Source: Deltaproteobacteria bacterium UBA2221 (GTDB lineage: Bacteria; Desulfobacterota; Syntrophorhabdia; Syntrophorhabdales; WCHB1-27). Taken from it: a stretch of DNA of 28,128 nucleotides. The stretch covers positions 1 through 28,128 of the forward strand of contig DCUF01000081.1 of assembly GCA_002328485.1 (NCBI GenBank), written 5' to 3'. The translations under genes were made by a program, and so were the position numbers. The notes under the pieces were generated by a model, which was not told the DNA's origin, did not search any database, and worked only from the letters and a program-made list of their open reading frames with translations. Below are positions 7,713 through 14,147 of this stretch, piece by piece; the stretch's first letter is position 1; every line of letters begins with the position of its first letter.

Positions 7713-9698
7713 ATGAAAAGGTATACCCTTCGTCGTGATGTCTCAGGCCGAAAGCCCCTCTTAGACTACGAAAAGGAACTGAATGAAGAGCAGCTACAGG
7801 TGGTCACTGCGGATGATGGCCCCATTCTGGTTATTGCCGGTGCCGGCAGTGGTAAAACTCGGGTCGTAACATACCGGGTTGCCCGCCTCCTCGAGCGGGG
7901 AATATCCCCTAACAATATACTTCTTCTCACCTTTACCAATAAGGCCGCCAGGGAGATGCTCCACCGGGTAGAGCATCTCATCAAAATGGACACCCGGTAT
8001 ATCTGGGGCGGTACTTTCCACCACATCGGCAATCTCATGCTCCGTCAGAACGGCCGTCGTTTTGGATTCACACCCAACTTCACCATCTTGGATAACGAGG
8101 ATGCAAAAGACCTCATTGAGGTGGCGGCAAAAGATGCGAAGATCGACCGCAAGGAGCGCAGGTTTCCCAAGGGTCACATACTGAAGGAAGTTTTCAGCTA
8201 TGCTGCCAATACCATGACCAGCGTGGAAGAGGCGATAAGAGAAAAGTATTTTTACTATCTCGATATTCTTGACGAGATAGACACCCTCCATAGGCTTTAC
8301 GTCCAGAGGAAGCAGCAGATGAACGCCATGGATTTCGATGACCTCCTCTCCTACTGGCACAGGTTGTTAGAGGAAGACGAGGGCTTGCGGAAAAGCTATG
8401 CCGCCGCATTCAGCCACATACTCGTCGATGAATATCAGGATACCAATCGCATCCAGGCGGAGATCGTCGATTTCATGGGTTTCATCAACAGAAATGTGAC
8501 GGTCGTGGGCGATGATGCACAAAGCATCTACTCTTTCCGGGGGGCGAATTTTCAAAATATTCTTGAATTTCCTGATCGTTACAAAGAGGCCCGGGTATTC
8601 AAGCTGGAGACGAACTACAGGAGCACACCGGAGATACTGGATCTCGCCAATTGTTCCATAGCCAATAATACCAAACAGTTTTTGAAGAATCTCCGAAGCG
8701 TAAAGGGACCGGGGGATGCACCCGTTTTGAGTCCGGTGCGTGACGTCATTCAACAGGCGGAGTTCGTGGCTCAAAGAATCCTCGAGTTAAGGGACGAAGG
8801 GGTGCCTCTCAACAAGATTGCGATTCTCTACCGTGCCCACTACCACTCCATGGAACTGCAGATGGAGTTGACACGCCGTGGCATTCCATTCGAGATCAGA
8901 AGCGGCCTTCGCTTTTTCGAGCAGGCACATATCAAGGACGTCATTGCCTTTCTGAGGGTCATGACCAACCCTACCGATGAGATATCCTGGAAGCGGATAT
9001 TTAAAATGTTCCCCAGAATCGGGAAAAAGACAGCGGACAACCTCTACGAGTATGTCAAGACATCAGAGTACCCCATAGGCCTTTTCACCACGAAAAAGAT
9101 CGGTGACCGGTTCAAAACCATCCAACCGCAAAACGTTGACACCTGGGCCACGCTCTTTAAAGACCTTGAGTCGCTGCGGGAACAGGATGCCCCCTCGGAG
9201 ATGATCACCAGCGTGCTGAAGCATGGGTACACCGATTACCTCAGATTCACCTACCCGAATCACGAGTCACGGCTTGAAGATCTGACGCAGCTGACCAATT
9301 TTTCCACAAAATACCAGTCCCTGGTGACCTTCCTCAGCGAGCTTTCTTTGATGAGTGGTTTGAGCGGTGAGGATGTGGTGACCGGGGGCGAGGAAGAGGA
9401 TGAACGGGTCATTCTCAGCACCATTCATCAAGCAAAAGGGCTGGAGTGGAAGGTAGTTTTTCTTATCTGGTGCGCGGAAGGACGGTTCCCGAACCCAAAG
9501 GCAGTGGAGGCGGGCGAGACCGAGGAAGAAAGACGCCTCTTTTATGTGGCCACGACCCGCGCCATGGAACAACTCTATCTGTGCTATCCCCTGGTTCTTT
9601 TCGATCGTCAGGTTGGACACGTGATCATGAAGCCATCGAGGTTTATCACGGAACTGGAGCCTGCCACCTACGAAGAGTGGGAGGTGGGGGATCTATGA
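7713..9698 (+). CDS. UvrD/PcrA/Rep-type superfamily 1A DNA helicase
   Basis: A 661-residue ATP-dependent 3'-5' DNA helicase. Motifs in order are: Q motif LNEEQLQVV (23-31), Walker A AGAGSGKT (42-49), TFTNKAA, Walker B DEYQD (239-243), GDDAQSIYSFRGA, ETNYRST, TIHQAKGLEW (about 569-578), and RLFYVATTRA in the C-terminal part. All helicase motifs look intact. It is shorter than E. coli UvrD (720), lacking most of the C-terminal extension, so UvrD, PcrA or Rep cannot be told apart. Its role is in DNA repair or replication restart in the cytoplasm. ATG 7713 has no Shine-Dalgarno at the right distance, and the promoter lies directly in front, suggesting a leaderless message. The HIT gene follows after 105 nt and may be cotranscribed. 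Confidence 0.93.
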   Translation: MKRYTLRRDVSGRKPLLDYEKELNEEQLQVVTADDGPILVIAGAGSGKTRVVTYRVARLLERGISPNNILLLTFTNKAAREMLHRVEHLIKMDTRYIWGGTFHHIGNLMLRQNGRRFGFTPNFTILDNEDAKDLIEVAAKDAKIDRKERRFPKGHILKEVFSYAANTMTSVEEAIREKYFYYLDILDEIDTLHRLYVQRKQQMNAMDFDDLLSYWHRLLEEDEGLRKSYAAAFSHILVDEYQDTNRIQAEIVDFMGFINRNVTVVGDDAQSIYSFRGANFQNILEFPDRYKEARVFKLETNYRSTPEILDLANCSIANNTKQFLKNLRSVKGPGDAPVLSPVRDVIQQAEFVAQRILELRDEGVPLNKIAILYRAHYHSMELQMELTRRGIPFEIRSGLRFFEQAHIKDVIAFLRVMTNPTDEISWKRIFKMFPRIGKKTADNLYEYVKTSEYPIGLFTTKKIGDRFKTIQPQNVDTWATLFKDLESLREQDAPSEMITSVLKHGYTDYLRFTYPNHESRLEDLTQLTNFSTKYQSLVTFLSELSLMSGLSGEDVVTGGEEEDERVILSTIHQAKGLEWKVVFLIWCAEGRFPNPKAVEAGETEEERRLFYVATTRAMEQLYLCYPLVLFDRQVGHVIMKPSRFITELEPATYEEWEVGDL

Positions 9699-9803
9699 AG
9701 ACCGTGTTTAGTGTCCAGTAAAAGACATCGGCGGGGGAGTAGTAAAACCTCCACCTTAGCATTTGCCGCGCAGGCCTCATGCCACTAGAAGGACGCTTCT
9801 CAA

Positions 9804-10133
9804 ATGGATGAGAACTGTCTGTTTTGCCAAATCCTGGACGGTCATAAACCGGCCAGCTTTGTCTACGAGGGCAAAAACATCGTGGCGTTTCATGACATCA
9901 ACCCCGAGGCGCCCGTTCATATTCTTATTGTGCCCAGAAAACATATCAGGAGCATCAACGACCTCACCGAGGGGGATCGGGGAATGGTTTCGGATATGTT
10001 CTTTGTCGCCAGGGATCTGGCTAAAGAGATGAATATCGAAAAAGGCTACAAGCTGCTGTTGAACGTTGAGCGCGGCGGCGGTCAAATCATCTTCCACATC
10101 CACCTGCATCTCATCGGCGGATGGAAACGCTGA
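9804..10133 (+). CDS. HIT-family nucleotide hydrolase (HinT-like)
   Basis: A 109-residue protein, normal for HinT. CLFCQIL near the N-terminus carries the Cys pair often found in this family, DINPEAPVHILIVPRKHI is the conserved centre, and GGGQIIFHIHLHLIGG is the histidine-triad active site (HxHxHxx) at about residues 91-106. It hydrolyses AMP-lysine-type or other purine phosphoramidates and nucleotide conjugates. Many bacteria have one copy with a poorly defined role. ATG 9804 follows AAGGA at about 11-12 nt, longer than ideal. It follows the helicase gene in the same direction. Convergent mreB begins 39 nt later, with a likely terminator between. Confidence 0.92.
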   Translation: MDENCLFCQILDGHKPASFVYEGKNIVAFHDINPEAPVHILIVPRKHIRSINDLTEGDRGMVSDMFFVARDLAKEMNIEKGYKLLLNVERGGGQIIFHIHLHLIGGWKR

Positions 10134-10134
10134 A

Positions 10135-10170
10135 GGAGACCGAAGGTGGTCCCCGTTCGTCTTTTTCTTC
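10135..10170 (+). terminator. Probable terminator after the HIT gene
   Basis: GGAGACC (10135-10141) pairs with GGTCCCC (10148-10154) with one mismatch and a 6-nt loop, then a T-rich stretch at 10160-10168 after a short gap. It sits between convergent genes. Confidence 0.4.
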
Positions 10171-10172
10171 CC

Positions 10173-11210
10173 TTAGTTCAAGAATACTTTCTTGTACCTG
10201 TCAAACTCTTCGAGGGCTCTCCCGCTGCCCATGACTACACAGAGAAGGGGGTCGTCCGGAACATACACCTTCAGACTGGTCTGCTCGGCAATCCGCTTGT
10301 CTAACCCCTTCAGCAAGGCCCCTCCTCCTGTGAGGGCGATACCGGTCTCCTGGAGGTCCGAGACAAGCTCTGGAGGCAGTTTTTCCAAGGCCCTCCGCAC
10401 GGAATCGCAGATGGCGGCAACAGGGTCCTCGATGGCCTCTCTCACGTCGTCGCTGGTTATGGTCAGATTCTTTGGCACTCCGTTGATCAGGTCTTTCCCC
10501 ACCACGGCGGCCGAGCCGTTGTAGGAGCCGGGATAGGCCGATCCTATGTCAATCTTGACACGCTCAGCCGCGTTGATGCCCAAGGCAACTTGATGTTTTT
10601 TCTGGACGTGGCGCACGATCGCTTCGTCCATCTCGTCCCCTGCGACCCTCAGGGATTCGCTGTACGCGTTGGCCCCCAGACTGATGATCGCTACATCCGT
10701 CGTTCCGCCCCCAATATCGATCACCATATTTCCCCTTGGAAGCTCGATGGGCAGATCGGTGCCTATTGCCGCCGCCATCGGTTCTTCGATAAGGTGAATA
10801 TCTCGCATGCCCACCTGAAAACATGCGTCAACAACGGCCTTCTTCTCTACCTGCGTGATCCCTGAAGGTACACAAACCACCATCTTTGGCCGCTGTACCC
10901 TATGGACCTGTTTGACCACCGTAAGGTAATACTTGATCATGGCTTTGGTTACGTCGAAATCGGCGATCACGCCGTCCTTCAAGGGCCTTATGGCAGAGAT
11001 ATGCTGGGGCGTCTTGCCAATGAACTCTTTGGCATCCCTGCCCACGGCAACCACCCGTCCACTGTCCCGTTCAACCGCAACAACGGAGGGTTCATTGAGG
11101 ACTATCCCTCTCCCCTTCATATAGATGAGCGTATTTGCGGTACCGAGATCCATGGCGAAATGCGTCGAAAAATTAGAAAAATAGCCAAGCATGTTCTTCA
11201 GAAAACTCAT
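10173..11210 (-). CDS. mreB: Rod-shape determining actin homologue MreB
   Basis: A 345-residue bacterial actin, full length for MreB. The N-terminus MSFLKNMLGYFSNF is followed by phosphate-1 motif MDLGTANTLIY, connect-1 VPSGITQVEKKAV, HLIEEPMAAAIG, phosphate-2 IDIGGGTTDVAI, and the adenosine motif ALTGGGALLKG. It polymerises under the inner membrane and guides lateral wall synthesis, so the cell is likely rod-shaped. ATG 11210 lies behind a GGGGGG ribosome binding site. Usual neighbours mreC and mreD are absent: mreB is alone, convergent with the HIT gene and preceded by a repeat-rich gap. It may be cotranscribed with the GAF gene upstream, 211 nt away, or have its own promoter, which I could not identify. 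Confidence 0.97.
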   Translation of the reverse strand: MSFLKNMLGYFSNFSTHFAMDLGTANTLIYMKGRGIVLNEPSVVAVERDSGRVVAVGRDAKEFIGKTPQHISAIRPLKDGVIADFDVTKAMIKYYLTVVKQVHRVQRPKMVVCVPSGITQVEKKAVVDACFQVGMRDIHLIEEPMAAAIGTDLPIELPRGNMVIDIGGGTTDVAIISLGANAYSESLRVAGDEMDEAIVRHVQKKHQVALGINAAERVKIDIGSAYPGSYNGSAAVVGKDLINGVPKNLTITSDDVREAIEDPVAAICDSVRRALEKLPPELVSDLQETGIALTGGGALLKGLDKRIAEQTSLKVYVPDDPLLCVVMGSGRALEEFDRYKKVFLN

Positions 11211-11235
11211 CTTAATCCCCCCTTTTTAAAGCAAA

Positions 11236-11402
11236 GGTGCAAATAGTGAAATGGGAAAATGGGAAAAAATACGAACGGACTGAATCATGGAACGATGGAA
11301 TAATGTCTTTAAGAAACCGAGCGTTAGAAGGCTCCACTATCCCACTTTTCCCACTTTTAGGTTGTTTACCCATTTCACCATTATTCTATTTCGCTATTTC
11401 GC
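11236..11402. repeat. A/T-rich imperfect palindromic intergenic repeat
   Basis: The gap before mreB contains GGTGCAAATAGTGAAATGGG at the left, then AATGGGAAAA, a GAATCATGGAACGATGGAAT segment, and at the right CCCATTTCACC followed by CTATTTCGCTATTTCGC. The left GTGAAATGGG and right CCCATTTCAC are inverted copies, so the whole can fold back. The same elements (AAGGTGCAAAT inverted, CTATTTCGCTATTTT) recur at about 16810-16923. No ORF is supported here. Confidence 0.55.
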
Positions 11403-11421
11403 TGCATTGCCCCGGCAACGC

Positions 11422-12789
11422 CTATTTTGCCCTTTTCATCCTATTTTCCGCGCGCTCCAGAAGCTGCCAGACATCCTGCCCGTCCTGGGGACAATGGGCC
11501 AGCCCGGTCTGGGCCAAGCGCCTTGCGGTCTGGTTGCCCTCAGGCATATTTGTCGTAATCGTGTAGTTGAGAATCTTGAGCATATTGCCGAGGTCCGACG
11601 GGTCCATGCCTTCTACCGCAGCAAAAAACTGCCCTCCGGCACTCCTCGTGATAATCGCCTGTTTGCCGATACAGTACTCAAGGCTTTGATATACTGCCTG
11701 GAAGAGCCTGTCAGTGAAATCGACACCAGCCACCCGGTTGTAATCCTCAATCCTTGGAACCTTCACGGACACCACAGAGAAATGTTCTCCCTTCTTGGCC
11801 CACTCCTCAACCTTCTTGCAGAACGTCGAGTAGCGCAACGCTCCCGTGACAGGATCCAGATCCCGAGAGCGCCTTCGGTCCCGTTTCAACCATGATGTGG
11901 CAAGGAAGAGGGAAAGAAGAAGCGATATGTCTCTCAGCAACCCTATCGATTTCTCCTTGAGACTCATATCGCTCAGGGAAACCAAGGCAAGAAGGCCAAA
12001 AGGGGTATCATCAATGATCAGGGGGAAACCAAAAAACTGCCTCGCTCGCAAATCGTCCCCTTCAAAAAGTATCGGCCTATCCTTCAAATAGCCGCTTTTG
12101 TAAGGCAAGAGGGATTCGAGGCCTCGCTCAATAACCATAGACGCAACAGAACCACGCATGGGACATTTTTTCCCGCGAAGGGACCCGGCGCTTTGTCCCA
12201 CAACCCGGGTGATCGCTATGCCCGCCTCCCGTTCCAGACCGAGGAAGCAAAGATCCCCTCCGGCCAGAGAGAGACATTCCTTGAGCACCTTCTCCTCAGA
12301 GTCCTTTCTCGTACCCGCATGGCGGAAATAATCGATGATACGCCGCTCAACGAGCATCTCCTCATTGAGATCCTCTATCTCCTGGAGCCGTTTCTCCCGC
12401 TCCACCTCATCATGCATAATCGTGACGAAATGTGCAAGTATCTTTTTCTCCTTGTCGGTAAAGACATACTTTTTCTTGCTGTCGATAATGATGACGCCCG
12501 GGACTTCAAGGGGGTATCCCATGAATGACTTGATATCCTCCGCGGCGCCGTAGTAGCCCAGGGCAGACTCATCTTTATCGAAATTTGGGATGATAAGGGG
12601 CTCGTTGTGCTTGACAACCCAGCCCGGTAGGCTGCTCTCCACCGGAATTTTTCGCAATTGGTCAAAACTCCGGGAAAAGGTATAGGAAGATATGCAGGAC
12701 AAAAGGTCGCCGTGCCTGAGATAAACGGCTACGGTAAAGGCCTCATAGACGTTGAAGATGAGCTGAACGAGAGCGTCCAAGGTACTCAT
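11422..12789 (-). CDS. GAF-GAF protein with degenerate GGDEF domain
   Basis: A 455-residue soluble sensor-like protein. Residues about 1-130 and 150-300 read as two GAF-type modules (GVIIIDSKKKYVFTDKEKKILAHF and FGLLALVSLSDMSLKEKSIGLL are typical GAF ends), joined by a helical EREKRLQEIEDLNEEMLVER linker. The C-terminal part from DPVTGALRYSTF is a GGDEF fold. The signature position reads SAGGQFF instead of GGDEF, so the catalytic and metal residues are lost and cyclase activity is unlikely. It might instead bind GTP or c-di-GMP, or serve in protein contact. ATG 12789 overlaps the stop of the TtuA-like gene (ATGA), showing tight coupling with tRNA thiolation genes. No membrane segment or other output domain is seen. 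Confidence 0.8.
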   Translation of the reverse strand: MSTLDALVQLIFNVYEAFTVAVYLRHGDLLSCISSYTFSRSFDQLRKIPVESSLPGWVVKHNEPLIIPNFDKDESALGYYGAAEDIKSFMGYPLEVPGVIIIDSKKKYVFTDKEKKILAHFVTIMHDEVEREKRLQEIEDLNEEMLVERRIIDYFRHAGTRKDSEEKVLKECLSLAGGDLCFLGLEREAGIAITRVVGQSAGSLRGKKCPMRGSVASMVIERGLESLLPYKSGYLKDRPILFEGDDLRARQFFGFPLIIDDTPFGLLALVSLSDMSLKEKSIGLLRDISLLLSLFLATSWLKRDRRRSRDLDPVTGALRYSTFCKKVEEWAKKGEHFSVVSVKVPRIEDYNRVAGVDFTDRLFQAVYQSLEYCIGKQAIITRSAGGQFFAAVEGMDPSDLGNMLKILNYTITTNMPEGNQTARRLAQTGLAHCPQDGQDVWQLLERAENRMKRAK

Positions 12790-13754
12790 GCATGATTGTC
12801 CGGACGGGTTTCTCCTGGTTCCATTCGTGTCTCTGCGGGATCGTACGTGTCAACGGCGAATCTCTGGTCACCCCCAACTCTATCCATGAGGGAGCAGAAA
12901 TTGCATTTTTCGGTGTACGTGGGGTAACCGCAAGCTATGCAGCTCGTTGCCTGCTCCCTTTTTGGTTCTGAACGAAGCCTCTTCAGGTAGCCCTTAAGGA
13001 ACATAATCTTCGTTGCCGGCGACATTTCTTCAATCTGATTGAGAACGTTCTTATAGACGAGGGTTCTGGCACCGACAGCATAGGGACATTCCTCGTAGAC
13101 ATAGTCGATGCCCTTCAACAGGGCGTAGGCGGCTACCTCCCTCTCCGAACAGAGAAAAAAGGGCTTCGCTTTCTTGGCCAGACTGCTTCCCTGCCCTTCC
13201 AGCACCACGTCTTTTTTCCAAAGGTACTCTTCTTTCCAGTACAGGATATTGCCCAGCAAAGCAGACGCTTCGTCGTCCAGGTTGTGGCCTGTGAGCAGGA
13301 CAGAATAACCCTCGGTCACGCATACCCTGTTCATGGCATACCTCTTTACCGTTCCACAGAGTGAGCAGGGCGGTCGCCGGGTTATGCGGGAAAGCTCCGC
13401 AACCTCTTTTCCGAACACCTTGGGAATGGAAAATCGAAAAAGTCTTCGATTCAGTTCGTCCGCCATGGCTCGCGCTTTGAGGTAAGAGGTCTGAGAATAC
13501 TCGGCGATACCGAGATCGATGTACATGCCGTCTGCCGCAAAACCCAGTCTATTGAGTATGGTCCAGAGAGCGAGGCTGTCCTTCCCGCCGGAAACGGCCA
13601 CAAGGGGCCTCTCCCCTGTGTTGATCAGCTTGTACCGTCTGATGGTTTGCAGAACACGTTTTTCAAGGAAGGCAATGAAATCATCAGCGCACAGCGCAGT
13701 ATTGTACGCCCTGAGGGACAGACTAGCTGGTTTTCCGCATACCCTGCACTTCAT
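12786..13754 (-). CDS. TtuA/NcsA-type tRNA 2-thiolation enzyme
   Basis: A 322-residue PP-loop ATPase that adenylates a tRNA uridine and inserts sulfur. There is an N-terminal zinc site (Cys 3, Cys 6, Cys 22), PP-loop SGGKDS at 55-60, and PPCSLCG with Cys 130 and Cys 133. Next come TGHNLDDEA, ECPY with Cys 223, and a C-terminal zinc ribbon (Cys 272, 275, 284, 287). Cys 130/133/223 match the [4Fe-4S] ligands known in Thermus TtuA (130/133/222). The fourth N-terminal zinc ligand, recalled as His 25 in Thermus, is Asp here. In thermophiles TtuA makes 2-thioribothymidine-54; archaeal NcsA relatives act on U34. The target here is unknown. The start overlaps the sulfur-carrier gene's stop (ATGA), and its own stop overlaps the GAF gene's start. 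Confidence 0.9.
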   Translation of the reverse strand: MKCRVCGKPASLSLRAYNTALCADDFIAFLEKRVLQTIRRYKLINTGERPLVAVSGGKDSLALWTILNRLGFAADGMYIDLGIAEYSQTSYLKARAMADELNRRLFRFSIPKVFGKEVAELSRITRRPPCSLCGTVKRYAMNRVCVTEGYSVLLTGHNLDDEASALLGNILYWKEEYLWKKDVVLEGQGSSLAKKAKPFFLCSEREVAAYALLKGIDYVYEECPYAVGARTLVYKNVLNQIEEMSPATKIMFLKGYLKRLRSEPKREQATSCIACGYPTYTEKCNFCSLMDRVGGDQRFAVDTYDPAETRMEPGETRPDNHA

Positions 13755-13939
13755 CCGCCGGATATCACCCTTATGATCCGAACCGTATCCGTGGTGTTCA
13801 GCGTCTGGTCTTCCGTTGTCAATTTTCCATTGGCTACGATAAGATGTGCTTCTCGGCTCAGGTTAAACGACTCAAGGAGCTTCCTCCCCGTCATTCTCTT
13901 TTCTATATCGTAGGACCTACCGTCCCATTCAACCTTCAT
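13751..13939 (-). CDS. ThiS/MoaD/TtuB-like sulfur carrier protein
   Basis: A 62-residue beta-grasp protein ending in Gly-Gly (RVISGG), the C-terminus that is adenylated and thiocarboxylated in ThiS, MoaD and TtuB. GRKLLESFNL, LIVANGKLTTEDQTLNTTD and VRIIRVISGG match the ThiS/MoaD pattern. The position directly before a TtuA-type gene, with a four-base overlap, makes it the probable sulfur donor for tRNA thiolation. ATG 13939 gives the normal ubiquitin-like N-terminus but has no ribosome binding site. A longer TTG start at 13975 falls on the -35 element. No E1-like activating enzyme (ThiF/MoeB type) is in the window. Confidence 0.85.
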   Translation of the reverse strand: MKVEWDGRSYDIEKRMTGRKLLESFNLSREAHLIVANGKLTTEDQTLNTTDTVRIIRVISGG

Positions 13940-13945
13940 TCGAAT

Positions 13946-13975
13946 TAGATAGCACAGGACCGAGAGGGTTGTCAA
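13946..13975 (-). promoter_or_regulatory. Candidate promoter of the ttuB-ttuA-GAF unit
   Basis: On the minus strand a perfect TTGACA (13970-13975) is followed after 18 nt by TATCTA (13946-13951), a weak -10. The predicted start of transcription falls on or next to the ATG at 13939, with no ribosome binding site between. Confidence 0.4.
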
Positions 13976-13993
13976 AGACGCTCAAAAGAGGGC

Positions 13994-14023
13994 TTGCGAC
14001 GGCTCCCGGGATGCTGATAAGAT
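13994..14023 (+). promoter_or_regulatory. Candidate promoter of the small ORF-methyltransferase unit
   Basis: TTGCGA (13994-13999) and TAAGAT (14018-14023) are 18 nt apart, each four of six matches. They lie 25 nt before the ATG at 14049, in the divergent gap with the ttuB-like gene. Confidence 0.35.
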
Positions 14024-14048
14024 ACACCCACACCACAAGGAGCCCGTA

Positions 14049-14147
14049 ATGATTCGACAGGACTTGTCTCGGCACAAAGAAATAGCGCATCTAGTCAAGG
14101 CAGAAGATTGGCCGGCTATCTCCGCCTTTCGTCCGGTGTTCCCGTGA
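14049..14147 (+). CDS. 32-residue ORF overlapping the methyltransferase start
   Basis: ATG 14049 is preceded by AAGGAG (14037-14042) at 6 nt, one of the best ribosome binding sites in the window. The ORF encodes 32 residues, starting MIRQDLSRHKEIAHLVKAED and ending FRPVFP. Its TGA overlaps the GTG at 14144 by GTGA, the same overlap layout used elsewhere in this window. The DNA methyltransferase has no ribosome binding site of its own at that GTG, so the small ORF may be a translational coupler or leader peptide. Alternatively it is the N-terminus of a formerly longer gene now out of frame. The function of the peptide is unknown; no domain is seen. Confidence 0.5.
   Translation: MIRQDLSRHKEIAHLVKAEDWPAISAFRPVFP

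Noticed and set aside
9695..9721. ATG overlapping the helicase stop (ATGA)
   Set aside because: The frame ends after eight codons and has no conserved features; likely chance.
11287..11895. 202-codon open frame on the plus strand
   Set aside because: It starts inside the A/T-rich repeat and runs antisense through the GGDEF-like region.
13937..13975. Longer TTG start for the sulfur carrier
   Set aside because: The added 12 residues are not part of the ThiS fold, and the TTG is part of a consensus -35.
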